Shown in pieces: positions 46,579 through 53,817 of a stretch of 64,000 nucleotides of DNA (the first letter of the stretch is position 1; each line of letters opens with the position of its first letter). This stretch comes from Paenibacillus elgii NBRC 100335 (GTDB taxonomy: Bacteria > Bacillota > Bacilli > Paenibacillales > NBRC-103111). The notes beneath the pieces were generated by a model. That model was not told the origin of the DNA. It saw nothing but the letters and a program-made list of their open reading frames with translations, and ran no database searches. The DNA is taken from assembly GCF_004000865.1 (NCBI RefSeq), contig NZ_BIMB01000035.1, positions 1 through 64,000 of the forward strand, given 5' to 3'. The translations under genes and the position numbers were made by a program.

Positions 46579-46836
46579 TTAGCTCCGGCCGCTGCGGCTG
46601 CGGCCACTGCGATGGCTGCGGTGACTGCGGTCACTGCGGTGACTACGGTGGCTGCGGTCACTGCGATGGCTGCGGTCACTGCGATGGCTGCGGTCACTGC
46701 GATGGCTGCGGTGGCTGCGGCCGCTACGATGGCTGCGATGGCTTCGGCTGCGATCACGCCGTCCGCTGCGGGAGCCCCATTCGCCTTGATTTCCGCCCCA
46801 AATCCACGGTTCACAATTAGGAAATAAAGGATTCAT
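46579..46836 (-). CDS. arginine-serine repeat protein, CotG-like spore-coat substrate
   Basis: An 85-residue protein starting MNPLFPNCEPWIWGG, followed from about residue 22 by a string of xRS triplets (HRS, DRS, GRS) that fill the rest. The start is well supported by a perfect AAAGGAGGT 11 bases upstream and a sigma-E/K-like -10. The repeats resemble those at the end of the nearby CotB-like protein, and B. subtilis CotG is also a low-complexity basic/serine repeat protein. Serines here are likely CotH phosphorylation targets. Frames on the opposite strand are alanine-rich shadows. The CotG assignment is by analogy in composition and neighbours, not by alignment. Confidence 0.75.
   Translation of the reverse strand: MNPLFPNCEPWIWGGNQGEWGSRSGRRDRSRSHRSHRSGRSHRSHRSDRSHRSDRSHRSDRSHRSHRSDRSHRSHRSGRSRSGRS
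46650..46703. repeat. three 18-bp direct repeats in the RS-repeat gene
   Basis: GGCTGCGGTCACTGCGAT occurs three times in tandem without interruption at 46650-46703, and partial copies flank it. Each unit encodes two xRS triplets on the minus strand (HRS and DRS). The surrounding region has a 9-base period. Confidence 0.9.
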
Positions 46837-46870
46837 AGTGCAAAACTACCTCCTTTCCTATTGATAGTTT

Positions 46871-46879
46871 TAGATTATG
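46871..46879 (-). promoter_or_regulatory. sigma-E/sigma-K-like -10 element of the CotG-like gene
   Basis: On the minus strand CATAATCTA matches the CATANNNTA -10 pattern used by mother-cell sigma factors, 35 bases before the ATG. A clear -35 was not seen. Confidence 0.45.
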
Positions 46880-47075
46880 CTTGCGGTGACAGCGTTGCCA
46901 TGGACAAACGCTAATTCTTGAAAAAGCGCGCGTTCGCCTTGTCCGCCAAAATCTACCAGAAATATGTCCAATCCTCAAGATACTGGCGGAAATTAAAAGA
47001 CAACTAGATTTCAGACTATACCGAATGATGCGAGATACATATAAATAAATTACAAATCAACTCCATTGATAAATG

Positions 47076-47101
47076 AAAGGAGGTTGGTGCCCATGCGGTA
47101 A
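47076..47101 (+). other. two-codon mini-frame ATG-CGG-TAA with perfect ribosome-binding site
   Basis: AAAGGAGGT at 47076-47084 is followed nine bases later by ATG CGG TAA (47093-47101). The layout resembles a normal coat-gene leader. It may be a remnant of a lost gene start or a regulatory leader frame for the CotB-like gene 88 bases downstream. Confidence 0.4.
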
Positions 47102-47188
47102 GTTGTCGATTCGGTGACAAGCCGTCGGCAGGGCATCTATTCAGGGAATCAGAAAAACCATAATTTTATTACACGGAGGGGAATTATC

Positions 47189-47827
47189 ATGGTAGAAAAC
47201 AGCACGTTTAAAAGTTTGATCGGTTCGGAGGTAAAAATTAACCGGGGAGGGCATGATGCCATTACCGGTAAATTGATCGGAGTTCATTCCAACTATGTGG
47301 CCCTAAGTTCAGAAGATGGTGCCGTCTATGTTAATACGACTCATGTGAAGAGCATTTCGCAGTCCCCCAACCAAAAAAGCTCCGGGACGAACGGATCGAT
47401 CACGACGCACATCAAAGCCTCCAGCTTTAACGCTTTGTTGCATGAGCTTCGCCACAACTTCGTGAAGATTAACCGGGGAGGACCGGAGAAACTGGAAGGT
47501 ATTATCTCCGATGTCACATCGGACCATGCTATCGTCATTACTAACAACGAACTTATTCGCGTCCCCCTCTTCCATATTAAGAGCGTTACCGTCGGACTGA
47601 AAAGCCGTGGGAATAAAAACGGGAACAAAAGCAGGAATACCAACGGAAATGCAAAATCAGGCGGCAATAAAAGCAGCAAGAGCAATCGCAGTGGCAACCG
47701 TACTAATCGCAGTGACCGAAGCAACCGCAGCCAGCGAAGCGATCGCAGTCATCGCAGCAGCCGCAGCGGTAATCGCGACAGGGGATCGCAAGGCTTTAAC
47801 TTTTGGACACCTCCTTTCTTCTCTTAA
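47189..47827 (+). CDS. cotB: CotB-like spore-coat protein with Arg-Ser tail
   Basis: The protein has 212 residues from ATG 47189 (GGAGGGG seven bases upstream). It contains two copies of the CotB-type module: VKINRGGHDAITGKLIGVHS (about 15-55) and VKINRGGPEKLEGIISDVTS (about 92-132), each ending in an HxKS segment (HVKSI and HIKSV). Residues about 138-200 are a low-complexity Asn/Lys/Gly then xRS repeat, and the C-terminus is FNFWTPPFFS. B. subtilis CotB has the same RGGPE modules and a Ser/Lys/Arg tail phosphorylated by CotH. The cotH gene lies about 0.8 kb to the left. A terminator follows. Confidence 0.85.
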   Translation: MVENSTFKSLIGSEVKINRGGHDAITGKLIGVHSNYVALSSEDGAVYVNTTHVKSISQSPNQKSSGTNGSITTHIKASSFNALLHELRHNFVKINRGGPEKLEGIISDVTSDHAIVITNNELIRVPLFHIKSVTVGLKSRGNKNGNKSRNTNGNAKSGGNKSSKSNRSGNRTNRSDRSNRSQRSDRSHRSSRSGNRDRGSQGFNFWTPPFFS

Positions 47828-48133
47828 GCCGCGGACAAGGCGCCGAAAGCCTGGCTTACGAACTGCATATGGCCGTTTGGCAGCTATGCTTTGAGGGTCG
47901 GGATGCTTCCCTTGTGACATGGACCGGCTGGACAGTAACCGTCTTTTTTATGACGGTTATTTTTCTAATAGGCTTGCAGCCGGCACTAAAAAAAGGCGAC
48001 TCAAACGAAATTCCGCCCTGCCCCCGGACGCGCGCAGATGTTAAGCAGCCACCGTGTGTCCGGCGGCTTCGGGCGGTCACTTGGGAGACATCGCTTCCAC
48101 TTAAGTATTGCGAAAAGTAAGGAGGTGTTTCAT
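47828..48133. other. intergenic region between the CotB-like genes
   Basis: It contains a plus-strand terminator (47936-47965) and the AAGGAGGTG site of the next gene. A 105-codon frame here overlaps the CotB-like end and runs through the terminator, so it is not accepted. No promoter consensus is clear. Confidence 0.6.
47936..47965 (+). terminator. terminator of the CotB-like gene
   Basis: TAACCGTC and GACGGTTA form a perfect 8-bp stem with a T-rich loop, followed by TTTTTCT. It lies about 110 bases after the stop. Confidence 0.75.
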
Positions 48134-48796
48134 ATGAAAACGATGCGCTCGTATATTAATCAATACGTCGAGTTGTCCGTCTCCGGCAGGAAGGATTGTG
48201 TACGCGGCTTATTAATTGATATCGGCAGCGACATTATGGTTCTTCACGATGGAGAACGGTTTTTATACCTCCCGCTCCTGCATCTGCAGCAGATGTCTCT
48301 TTCCGTCAAACAAGAGGCAGGTGTGGAATTTTCGGGGATTTCATGGGAACCGTCGCAAGATTTATCGTATCGAAAAGTGTTGATGAACGCCAAAGGGATG
48401 TTTACCGAACTATATATAACGGGGAATCAATCGATTCACGGATACGTAACGAGCATCATGAACGACTTTTTCGTCTTCCAATCGCCGGTCTTTCATTCCG
48501 TTTTGATCGCTATGCGGCATTTAAAATATTTAATTCCTTACAGTCCGAATGCAACGCCTTATGCCATGAATCCGACTTCCTTTCCGGTCAGTACACCGAC
48601 CATGGCTCTGGCGCGAACGATCGATCAACAATTGAAAAAATTAGAGGGGGAGTTCGTCGTATTGAATCTGGGAGAAAACCCTGGCAAGATAGGTCTGTTA
48701 AAAACCGCCGACACCCCCATTATCGAAGTCATTACTTCCGGCGGCGCGTCGATGTTCATGCATATCGATCATGTCAAAACGGTCCACCGCCCTTGA
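48134..48796 (+). CDS. CotB-fold protein without Arg-Ser tail
   Basis: A 220-residue protein from ATG 48134, which has AAGGAGGTG upstream. It has three consecutive modules of the type V-x-GxLIDIGSDxMVLHDG (about 10-50), a middle one with GYVTSIMNDFFVFQ (about 95-125) and a last one EFVVLNLGENPGKIGLLK (about 175-215). The modules are similar in plan to those of CotB, but the RGGP signature and the repeat tail are missing. It is likely another coat component, perhaps a paralogue that is not a CotH substrate. That role is inferred only from the modules and the neighbours. Confidence 0.7.
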   Translation: MKTMRSYINQYVELSVSGRKDCVRGLLIDIGSDIMVLHDGERFLYLPLLHLQQMSLSVKQEAGVEFSGISWEPSQDLSYRKVLMNAKGMFTELYITGNQSIHGYVTSIMNDFFVFQSPVFHSVLIAMRHLKYLIPYSPNATPYAMNPTSFPVSTPTMALARTIDQQLKKLEGEFVVLNLGENPGKIGLLKTADTPIIEVITSGGASMFMHIDHVKTVHRP

Positions 48797-48815
48797 TGCG
48801 ATGTCTTGGATGGAC

Positions 48816-48858
48816 AAAAAAGCGGCCCAAGGAATTTTATTCCTTCAGGCCGCTTTTC
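48816..48858. terminator. bidirectional terminator between the CotB-fold gene and apt
   Basis: AAGCGGCC(C)AAGGAA and TTCCTTCAGGCCGCTT form a long stem with an inner TTTTA loop, flanked by A- and T-tracts on both sides. It serves both convergent genes. Confidence 0.9.
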
Positions 48859-48866
48859 CATGAATA

Positions 48867-49379
48867 TTAATACTGTACGAGCGAAAATACTTCGATCCCG
48901 TCCAGCTTATCACGTCCGTTTAGCTCCAAAAGCTCGATCAGGAACGCCGCCCCGACCACTTCTCCGCCCAACTGCTTGACCAGGTTGATCGAGGTTGCGA
49001 TCGTGCCCCCTGTGGCCAGCAAGTCGTCGGCGATCAGCACTTTTTGGCCCGGAGTAATCGCATCGTTATGCATCGCAAGTTTGTCTTTGCCATACTCCAG
49101 TGCGTAATCCGCTTCAATCGTCACCCCTGGCAGCTTTCCGCTTTTGCGGATCGGCACGAAGCCGACTCCCAGTGCGATCGCGAGCGGCGCGCCGATCACG
49201 AAACCGCGCGCTTCCGGCCCGGCGATGCAATCGATTTCTTTATCCTTCAAGAGGCGGGCAAGCTCTTCAATAACGGCTTTGTAGGCTTGGCCGTCTCTCA
49301 GCAGTGTCGTAATATCCTTAAAGCTGATTCCCGGCTGCGGGAAGTCTTCGATAACGCGAATATAATCTTTGAAGTTCAT
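48867..49379 (-). CDS. apt: adenine phosphoribosyltransferase
   Basis: The protein has 170 residues from ATG 49379, with GGAGGAA upstream. It begins MNFKDYIRVIEDFPQPGISF, and the PRPP-binding motif is VLIADDLLATGGT. It makes AMP from adenine and PRPP. The ATG overlaps the recJ stop as ATGA, which suggests translational coupling. The recJ-apt-relA order is conserved in Bacillota, although here the coat genes are inserted between apt and relA. Confidence 0.97.
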   Translation of the reverse strand: MNFKDYIRVIEDFPQPGISFKDITTLLRDGQAYKAVIEELARLLKDKEIDCIAGPEARGFVIGAPLAIALGVGFVPIRKSGKLPGVTIEADYALEYGKDKLAMHNDAITPGQKVLIADDLLATGGTIATSINLVKQLGGEVVGAAFLIELLELNGRDKLDGIEVFSLVQY

Positions 49380-51829
49380 ACAATTTCCTCCATCGTGGAA
49401 TGATTTGGTTCCGGTCCTCTCAGAAGCTTCAAACGAAGCTCCTTTGCGGAGCAGTACAAAAGCTCCTGCTCTACGTCCGGCCGTTTCGAACGGCTGCGGT
49501 AAAGCAGCGAGGCGGATAAATCTTTTTTCTCGGAGGAGGGCACAACCCTGTACCCTTCCCCTTCCGGCTCGATCAAGCCGATCTCGGTAAAAACGTCCAA
49601 TATAAACAGGACGAGATGCGGCGAAAGCGCGCAACGTCTTGCGATCGCCTGAACAATCTGGCCGCCTCCGGACCGGTTCGCGGCTTCCGGCCGCAATGCC
49701 ATGACGGCGCCGTATACGGCTTTGAAACTCTCGCGGCCCGGCATGATGCTGCCTTGCTTATCCTCTTCGGTGCCTCCGAACGCAGCGTAATACCGCTGCG
49801 CAGAGGACGCTTCGGCGGCCAGCGCGTGCAACTGCTCCATCCTCTGCGGGAGGGAGTAAATGAACACGTCCGAAGCCCCCGATAACGGCGTAAGTCCTGC
49901 ACGTTCGTTCGCAGGCCGAAACCGGCCATGAATGTCGGCACACCACAGCGTGTATTGGGCAGAAGGCGATTGGAGCGGAGCCGGAACCGCCTCCCCAAAT
50001 ACGATAACTGCAGGTGAAAAGTCATGCTGCCCCGAATGATGCCGTTCAAGCCGTTCGCACAGCTCCGCCAGCTTCTTTTCCGGCTTCGGAGCCCCCCGCC
50101 AATCGAACAGCTGTATTTCCGGCACGCGCACGTCCTGGATCATAATTTGCGGACGGCGTACTCCGTTCCATTCGTTGATGGATAGCTCCCCGAGCACTTC
50201 AAGCTGTGCCGACGGCGATATCCATTCCGCCAGAGAAGCTTTACCGAATCCGACCCCATCCATGGCGGCCGCCGTTTCATCCTGCGCAGACCGGAGAGAC
50301 AGCTTCAAATGCTGCTGCTCCTTGCCCATCGTGCGCATGTCATTTAAAGCAAGATCGCCGAACACGAAACGTGGGGACGGGTTCCCCATCCCGAACGGTC
50401 CAAGCCGCTCCAGCTGTCCGATGCTTTCCAAGGTTACATCACTGAAATCGCAGACCAGATCCGCATCCAGCTGCGGTATGTAATCGTCCGGCGTCAGCCA
50501 TTCTTTCGCCAGCTGCTCCAAGCGGAGCCCTAGTTCCGGCAAATGAGCCCTTGCAAGCGTCATGCCCGCAGCCATCGGATGACCGCCGTAATGATCCATC
50601 AAATCGGAGCAATGCGTTAAGGCACGGTACATGTCGAAGCCGGCGATCGAACGCGCAGAGCCTTTGGCCATACCAGTTTCCGGATCAATGCCCAAAATAA
50701 TGGTCGGCCGGTAAAAGCGATCGACGATCTTGGAGGCAACGATGCCGATCACACCGACGTTCCACTCTTCGTGAGCCAGTACAATAGCATCGGGCAGTCC
50801 GACGTCCGCTTTGCGTTTTTCGACCATGTCTACGGCCTGCTTGGCCATTTCGTCGACAATGCGCTGCCGCTCCTTGTTCAGTTGATCCAGCTCGAATGCC
50901 AGCTGATCCGCTTCCTGTTCGCTCGTCGTTGTCAGCAGCCTGACCGCCGTGTCTGCGCTGAGCAGACGGCCGCTTGCATTGATTCGGGGCGCCAGAGCAA
51001 ACCCGATATGCGTAGAGGTTACCTCCCGAACCGGAACGCCGGCTATTTCCAGCAGCGATCGAATACCATAATTCGATGTCGATCTCATCCGTTCCAAGCC
51101 TTGCTTCACGATGATCCGATTTTCGTCCGTCAGCAGCATAAGATCGGCCACCGTACCGATGGCGGCAAACTCCAGCAACTCCTCGGGCCAACGGCCGAGC
51201 AGCGCTTGTGCGAGCTTCAGAGCGACGCCTACCCCTGCAAGCTGCTTGTATGGGTATGGACAACCCGGCTTTTTCGGGTTGATCAATACGTAAGCGTCCG
51301 GAAGCACCTCCGGCGGCTCATGGTGATCCGTGACGATGACATCGATTCCCAGAGCGTTCGCATGCGCGATTTCCTTCACGGCGCTAATGCCGGTATCGAC
51401 CGTTACGATCAGCCCGACACCCTGCTCCTTCGCCGCGTCAAGCGCAGCGGTATTGAGACCGTATCCTTCGTGAACGCGATGCGGAATGTAATAATCGAAC
51501 GTGCAGCCGAGCTGCCGCAGCAGATGAACCATCAGCGTCGTGCTGCTGACACCGTCCGCATCGTAATCGCCGTAGATGCGAATATGCTCCCCGTTGTCGA
51601 TCGCTTTTCGAATTCGTTCCACCGCTTGTTCCATACCATCTAAAAGGAACGGATCGTACGTCTGATCCGTTCCTCCGTTTAAAAAATGTGCGGCTTGCGC
51701 GGAATCTGTTATTCCCCGGACAACGAGCAGTCTTGAGATGATCGGCGGCAAATGAAGCTCCTCCGCCAACCTTTCAGCCGCATTGCCGTCTGCCGCGCCG
51801 ATATTCCATCTTGCCTTCGCCTGAAGCAT
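49376..51829 (-). CDS. recJ: single-stranded-DNA-specific exonuclease RecJ
   Basis: An 817-residue DHH-family nuclease. Motifs are DYDADGVSSTTLMVHLL, DVIVTDHHEPPEVLP, and GGHPMAAGMTLAR in the DHHA1 domain. An OB-fold and an additional C-terminal domain (from about residue 560) make it somewhat longer than typical RecJ, as in B. subtilis. It degrades single-stranded DNA 5' to 3' in repair. It starts a short operon with apt. Confidence 0.95.
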   Translation of the reverse strand: MLQAKARWNIGAADGNAAERLAEELHLPPIISRLLVVRGITDSAQAAHFLNGGTDQTYDPFLLDGMEQAVERIRKAIDNGEHIRIYGDYDADGVSSTTLMVHLLRQLGCTFDYYIPHRVHEGYGLNTAALDAAKEQGVGLIVTVDTGISAVKEIAHANALGIDVIVTDHHEPPEVLPDAYVLINPKKPGCPYPYKQLAGVGVALKLAQALLGRWPEELLEFAAIGTVADLMLLTDENRIIVKQGLERMRSTSNYGIRSLLEIAGVPVREVTSTHIGFALAPRINASGRLLSADTAVRLLTTTSEQEADQLAFELDQLNKERQRIVDEMAKQAVDMVEKRKADVGLPDAIVLAHEEWNVGVIGIVASKIVDRFYRPTIILGIDPETGMAKGSARSIAGFDMYRALTHCSDLMDHYGGHPMAAGMTLARAHLPELGLRLEQLAKEWLTPDDYIPQLDADLVCDFSDVTLESIGQLERLGPFGMGNPSPRFVFGDLALNDMRTMGKEQQHLKLSLRSAQDETAAAMDGVGFGKASLAEWISPSAQLEVLGELSINEWNGVRRPQIMIQDVRVPEIQLFDWRGAPKPEKKLAELCERLERHHSGQHDFSPAVIVFGEAVPAPLQSPSAQYTLWCADIHGRFRPANERAGLTPLSGASDVFIYSLPQRMEQLHALAAEASSAQRYYAAFGGTEEDKQGSIMPGRESFKAVYGAVMALRPEAANRSGGGQIVQAIARRCALSPHLVLFILDVFTEIGLIEPEGEGYRVVPSSEKKDLSASLLYRSRSKRPDVEQELLYCSAKELRLKLLRGPEPNHSTMEEIV

Positions 51830-51852
51830 GACGGCCGTTCCCCCTATTCCTC

Positions 51853-52803
51853 TTAATGAAGCAGCGTGGGCATATCGTCAGGCTCCGAATCCGTACTCTT
51901 GTACGGATAACCTGCATCGTACGGATTGACGTGAACGAACACGTCGGAAACGTGCAGGAACCGTTTCATGAGCGTAAGCTTGACGATTTTGGCAATATCA
52001 TGCCCTTCCTGAATCGAGATGCGCGGATTGACGCTGATTTTTACGTCGACAATGACATAATGGCCGTGCTCCCGCGCCCGCAGTTGATCCACAGCAATAA
52101 CGCCTTTAATGCGCTGTACCGTTTCAAGCAAATCTGCCGCATCTTCTTGATGCAGTACGTGGTCCATCGTGCTGTGAACCGAATCCATCAATAAACGGTA
52201 TCCCATTCGAAGCACCATGACCGCGACGACCAAACCCGCAATCGGGTCCAAGTAATATAGGTAAGCAATTCCGAAATAGGAGCCGAGCATCGCGCCCCCG
52301 ACGCCGATAAAAGCGGCAATCGAAGAATAAACATCGGAGCGGTGCTCCCAAGCGTTAGCGATCAGGGCTTGACTCGCCAGCTTCTTCCCAAGCCGGAACT
52401 TGTATTGAAACATCGCTTCTTTGACAATGATGGACAAGATCAGCACCGTCAGCGCGAAGCCTTCCGGCGGTTCATGCACGCCGCCATAGATCGATTTCAC
52501 GGCCGAAATGCCGATTTCCACGCCGACCACAAGCAGCAGTACCGATAAAACAATAGCCGCTATCGGCTCCGCCTTGCCGTGTCCGTACGGATGATCTTCG
52601 TCAGGAGGCTTCTTGGCCGCGCGAAGGCCGACCAGCACTGCCACCGATCCTACGACATCCGACGCCGAATGGAACGCATCGGCCATCAATGCTTTACTGT
52701 TGGCCATATAGCCGGTTACGCCTTTCAGAAGGGCCAGGGCAAGATTTCCTGCTATGCCGATCCATGCGCCCGCTGCCGCTTGCTTGTAACGTTCCTCCGT
52801 CAT
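51853..52803 (-). CDS. cation diffusion facilitator family transporter
   Basis: The protein has 316 residues from ATG 52803 (GGAGGAG six bases upstream; the earlier ATG lies over that site). It has six membrane segments and the metal-site motifs ALMADAFHSASDVVG (HxxxD) and NAWEHRSDVYSS, then a C-terminal cytoplasmic domain. It exports Zn, Fe, Mn, Co or Cd by proton exchange. The metal cannot be assigned. It is near recJ as in some relatives, but with no metal regulator nearby. Confidence 0.92.
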   Translation of the reverse strand: MTEERYKQAAAGAWIGIAGNLALALLKGVTGYMANSKALMADAFHSASDVVGSVAVLVGLRAAKKPPDEDHPYGHGKAEPIAAIVLSVLLLVVGVEIGISAVKSIYGGVHEPPEGFALTVLILSIIVKEAMFQYKFRLGKKLASQALIANAWEHRSDVYSSIAAFIGVGGAMLGSYFGIAYLYYLDPIAGLVVAVMVLRMGYRLLMDSVHSTMDHVLHQEDAADLLETVQRIKGVIAVDQLRAREHGHYVIVDVKISVNPRISIQEGHDIAKIVKLTLMKRFLHVSDVFVHVNPYDAGYPYKSTDSEPDDMPTLLH

Positions 52804-52830
52804 GGGCCACTCCTCCATGAGATTGATAGA

Positions 52831-52862
52831 AAGGCCGCGGAAACTTGCCGTTTCGCGCGGCC
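52831..52862 (-). terminator. terminator of secDF
   Basis: On the minus strand GGCCGCG(C)GAAAC GGCAA GTTTCCGCGGCC forms a 12-bp stem with one bulge, followed by TTTCT. Confidence 0.8.
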
Positions 52863-52899
52863 GGCCGCAGATGAACCATGGCTTCGGTAAAAGCGGTTC

Positions 52900-53817
52900 T
52901 TACGCTTTCGCTGCAGAGCTCTTTTTCGAGTCGATCGATTTGCTTTTCAGATCGTACCAGAGCGGGCCTGCAATAAAGATAGAAGAATAAGCGCCGCTAG
53001 TCAGACCGACGATCTTCGCAAGCGCGAAGAGCTGAATGGAAGGACTGCCGAGTATAAGCAAACAAACGGCGGCAATCAATACCGTAAGGACCGTATTGAT
53101 ATTTCTTGTCATCGTCTGCCAGATACTGTCGTTCAATAAGTTCGCCAAATCGTCCGGCGTCTTCAGCTTGGCAAAACGCAGATTTTCGCGGACCCGGTCA
53201 AAGACGACGATTTTATCGTTAATCGAATAACCGATCGTTGTGAGCACCGCTGCCATAAACGGCAGGTTCACTTCCAGGCGGAATATCGCGAACACGCTGA
53301 TGACCAAAAAGGCGTCGTGCAGAATCGCAATAATTGAAGCAATCGCAAACCGCCACTCGAAGCGAATCGTGACATAGAGACAAATGGCCAAGCTGGCTAC
53401 CCCGATCGCCATAAGCGCTTTATTGCGAAGCTCCAGCGCCATATCCGGCGTAACGGTATTGACTTCTTGCGATACGCCGTTGCCATAGTTTGCCTTGAAT
53501 TTCTCCAGAACTTGCTTCTGGGTTGCTTCCGGCAAGATATCGTTAAATCTCATGGACAAGCGGTTGTTGTTGTCCCCGCCAAGGGTCATCACACCGGCTT
53601 CGACGCCGACGCTTTTGAGCAGTTCTTCGGCTTTGGCTTTATCCATCGCTTGTCCGGCCGATATGTCCATAGACGTACCTGCCCGGAATTCTACCCCATA
53701 GTTCAGACCGCTGACCGACAACACGACGGCGCCGATGATACAGATGAGAAGCGATATGATATAGAACGTTTTGCGATGTTTGACAAAATCAAAAAGTATT
53801 TTAGTTTTAGAGTTCAC
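52900..53817 (-). CDS. secF: protein translocase subunit SecF
   Basis: A 305-residue membrane protein with six hydrophobic segments. The first periplasmic loop contains GVEFRAGTSMDIS, and the membrane part has the motif IGYSINDKIVVFDRVREN typical of SecF. It works with SecD to drive protein translocation using the proton gradient. The start is GTG 53817, overlapping the secD stop by 11 bases, with GGAG about ten bases upstream. In B. subtilis secD and secF are fused, while here they are separate genes. Confidence 0.95.
   Translation of the reverse strand: MNSKTKILFDFVKHRKTFYIISLLICIIGAVVLSVSGLNYGVEFRAGTSMDISAGQAMDKAKAEELLKSVGVEAGVMTLGGDNNNRLSMRFNDILPEATQKQVLEKFKANYGNGVSQEVNTVTPDMALELRNKALMAIGVASLAICLYVTIRFEWRFAIASIIAILHDAFLVISVFAIFRLEVNLPFMAAVLTTIGYSINDKIVVFDRVRENLRFAKLKTPDDLANLLNDSIWQTMTRNINTVLTVLIAAVCLLILGSPSIQLFALAKIVGLTSGAYSSIFIAGPLWYDLKSKSIDSKKSSAAKA

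Larger units (their letters stand above)
46837..47188. other. intergenic region between the divergent CotG-like and CotB-like genes
   Basis: It holds the CotG-like leader and a sigma-E/K-like -10 (46871-46879, minus), an ATG-CGG-TAA mini-frame with a perfect ribosome-binding site (47076-47101, plus), and the CotB-like ribosome-binding site. A 53-codon open frame without a start (46890-47048, plus) is described under findings. No complete gene is supported. Confidence 0.6.

Noticed and set aside
46476..46827. alanine- and cysteine-rich plus-strand frames across the RS-repeat gene
   Set aside because: They arise from the 9-base-period repeat read in other frames. Only the minus frame has a perfect ribosome-binding site and a counterpart repeat in the CotB-like protein.
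46579..46836. CRISPR-like or other repeat array
   Set aside because: The repeats are a continuous 9/18-base coding period with no unique spacers and no cas genes.
47803..48120. 105-codon plus-strand frame after the CotB-like gene
   Set aside because: It overlaps the CotB-like end in another frame and runs through the terminator hairpin. No ribosome-binding site is seen.
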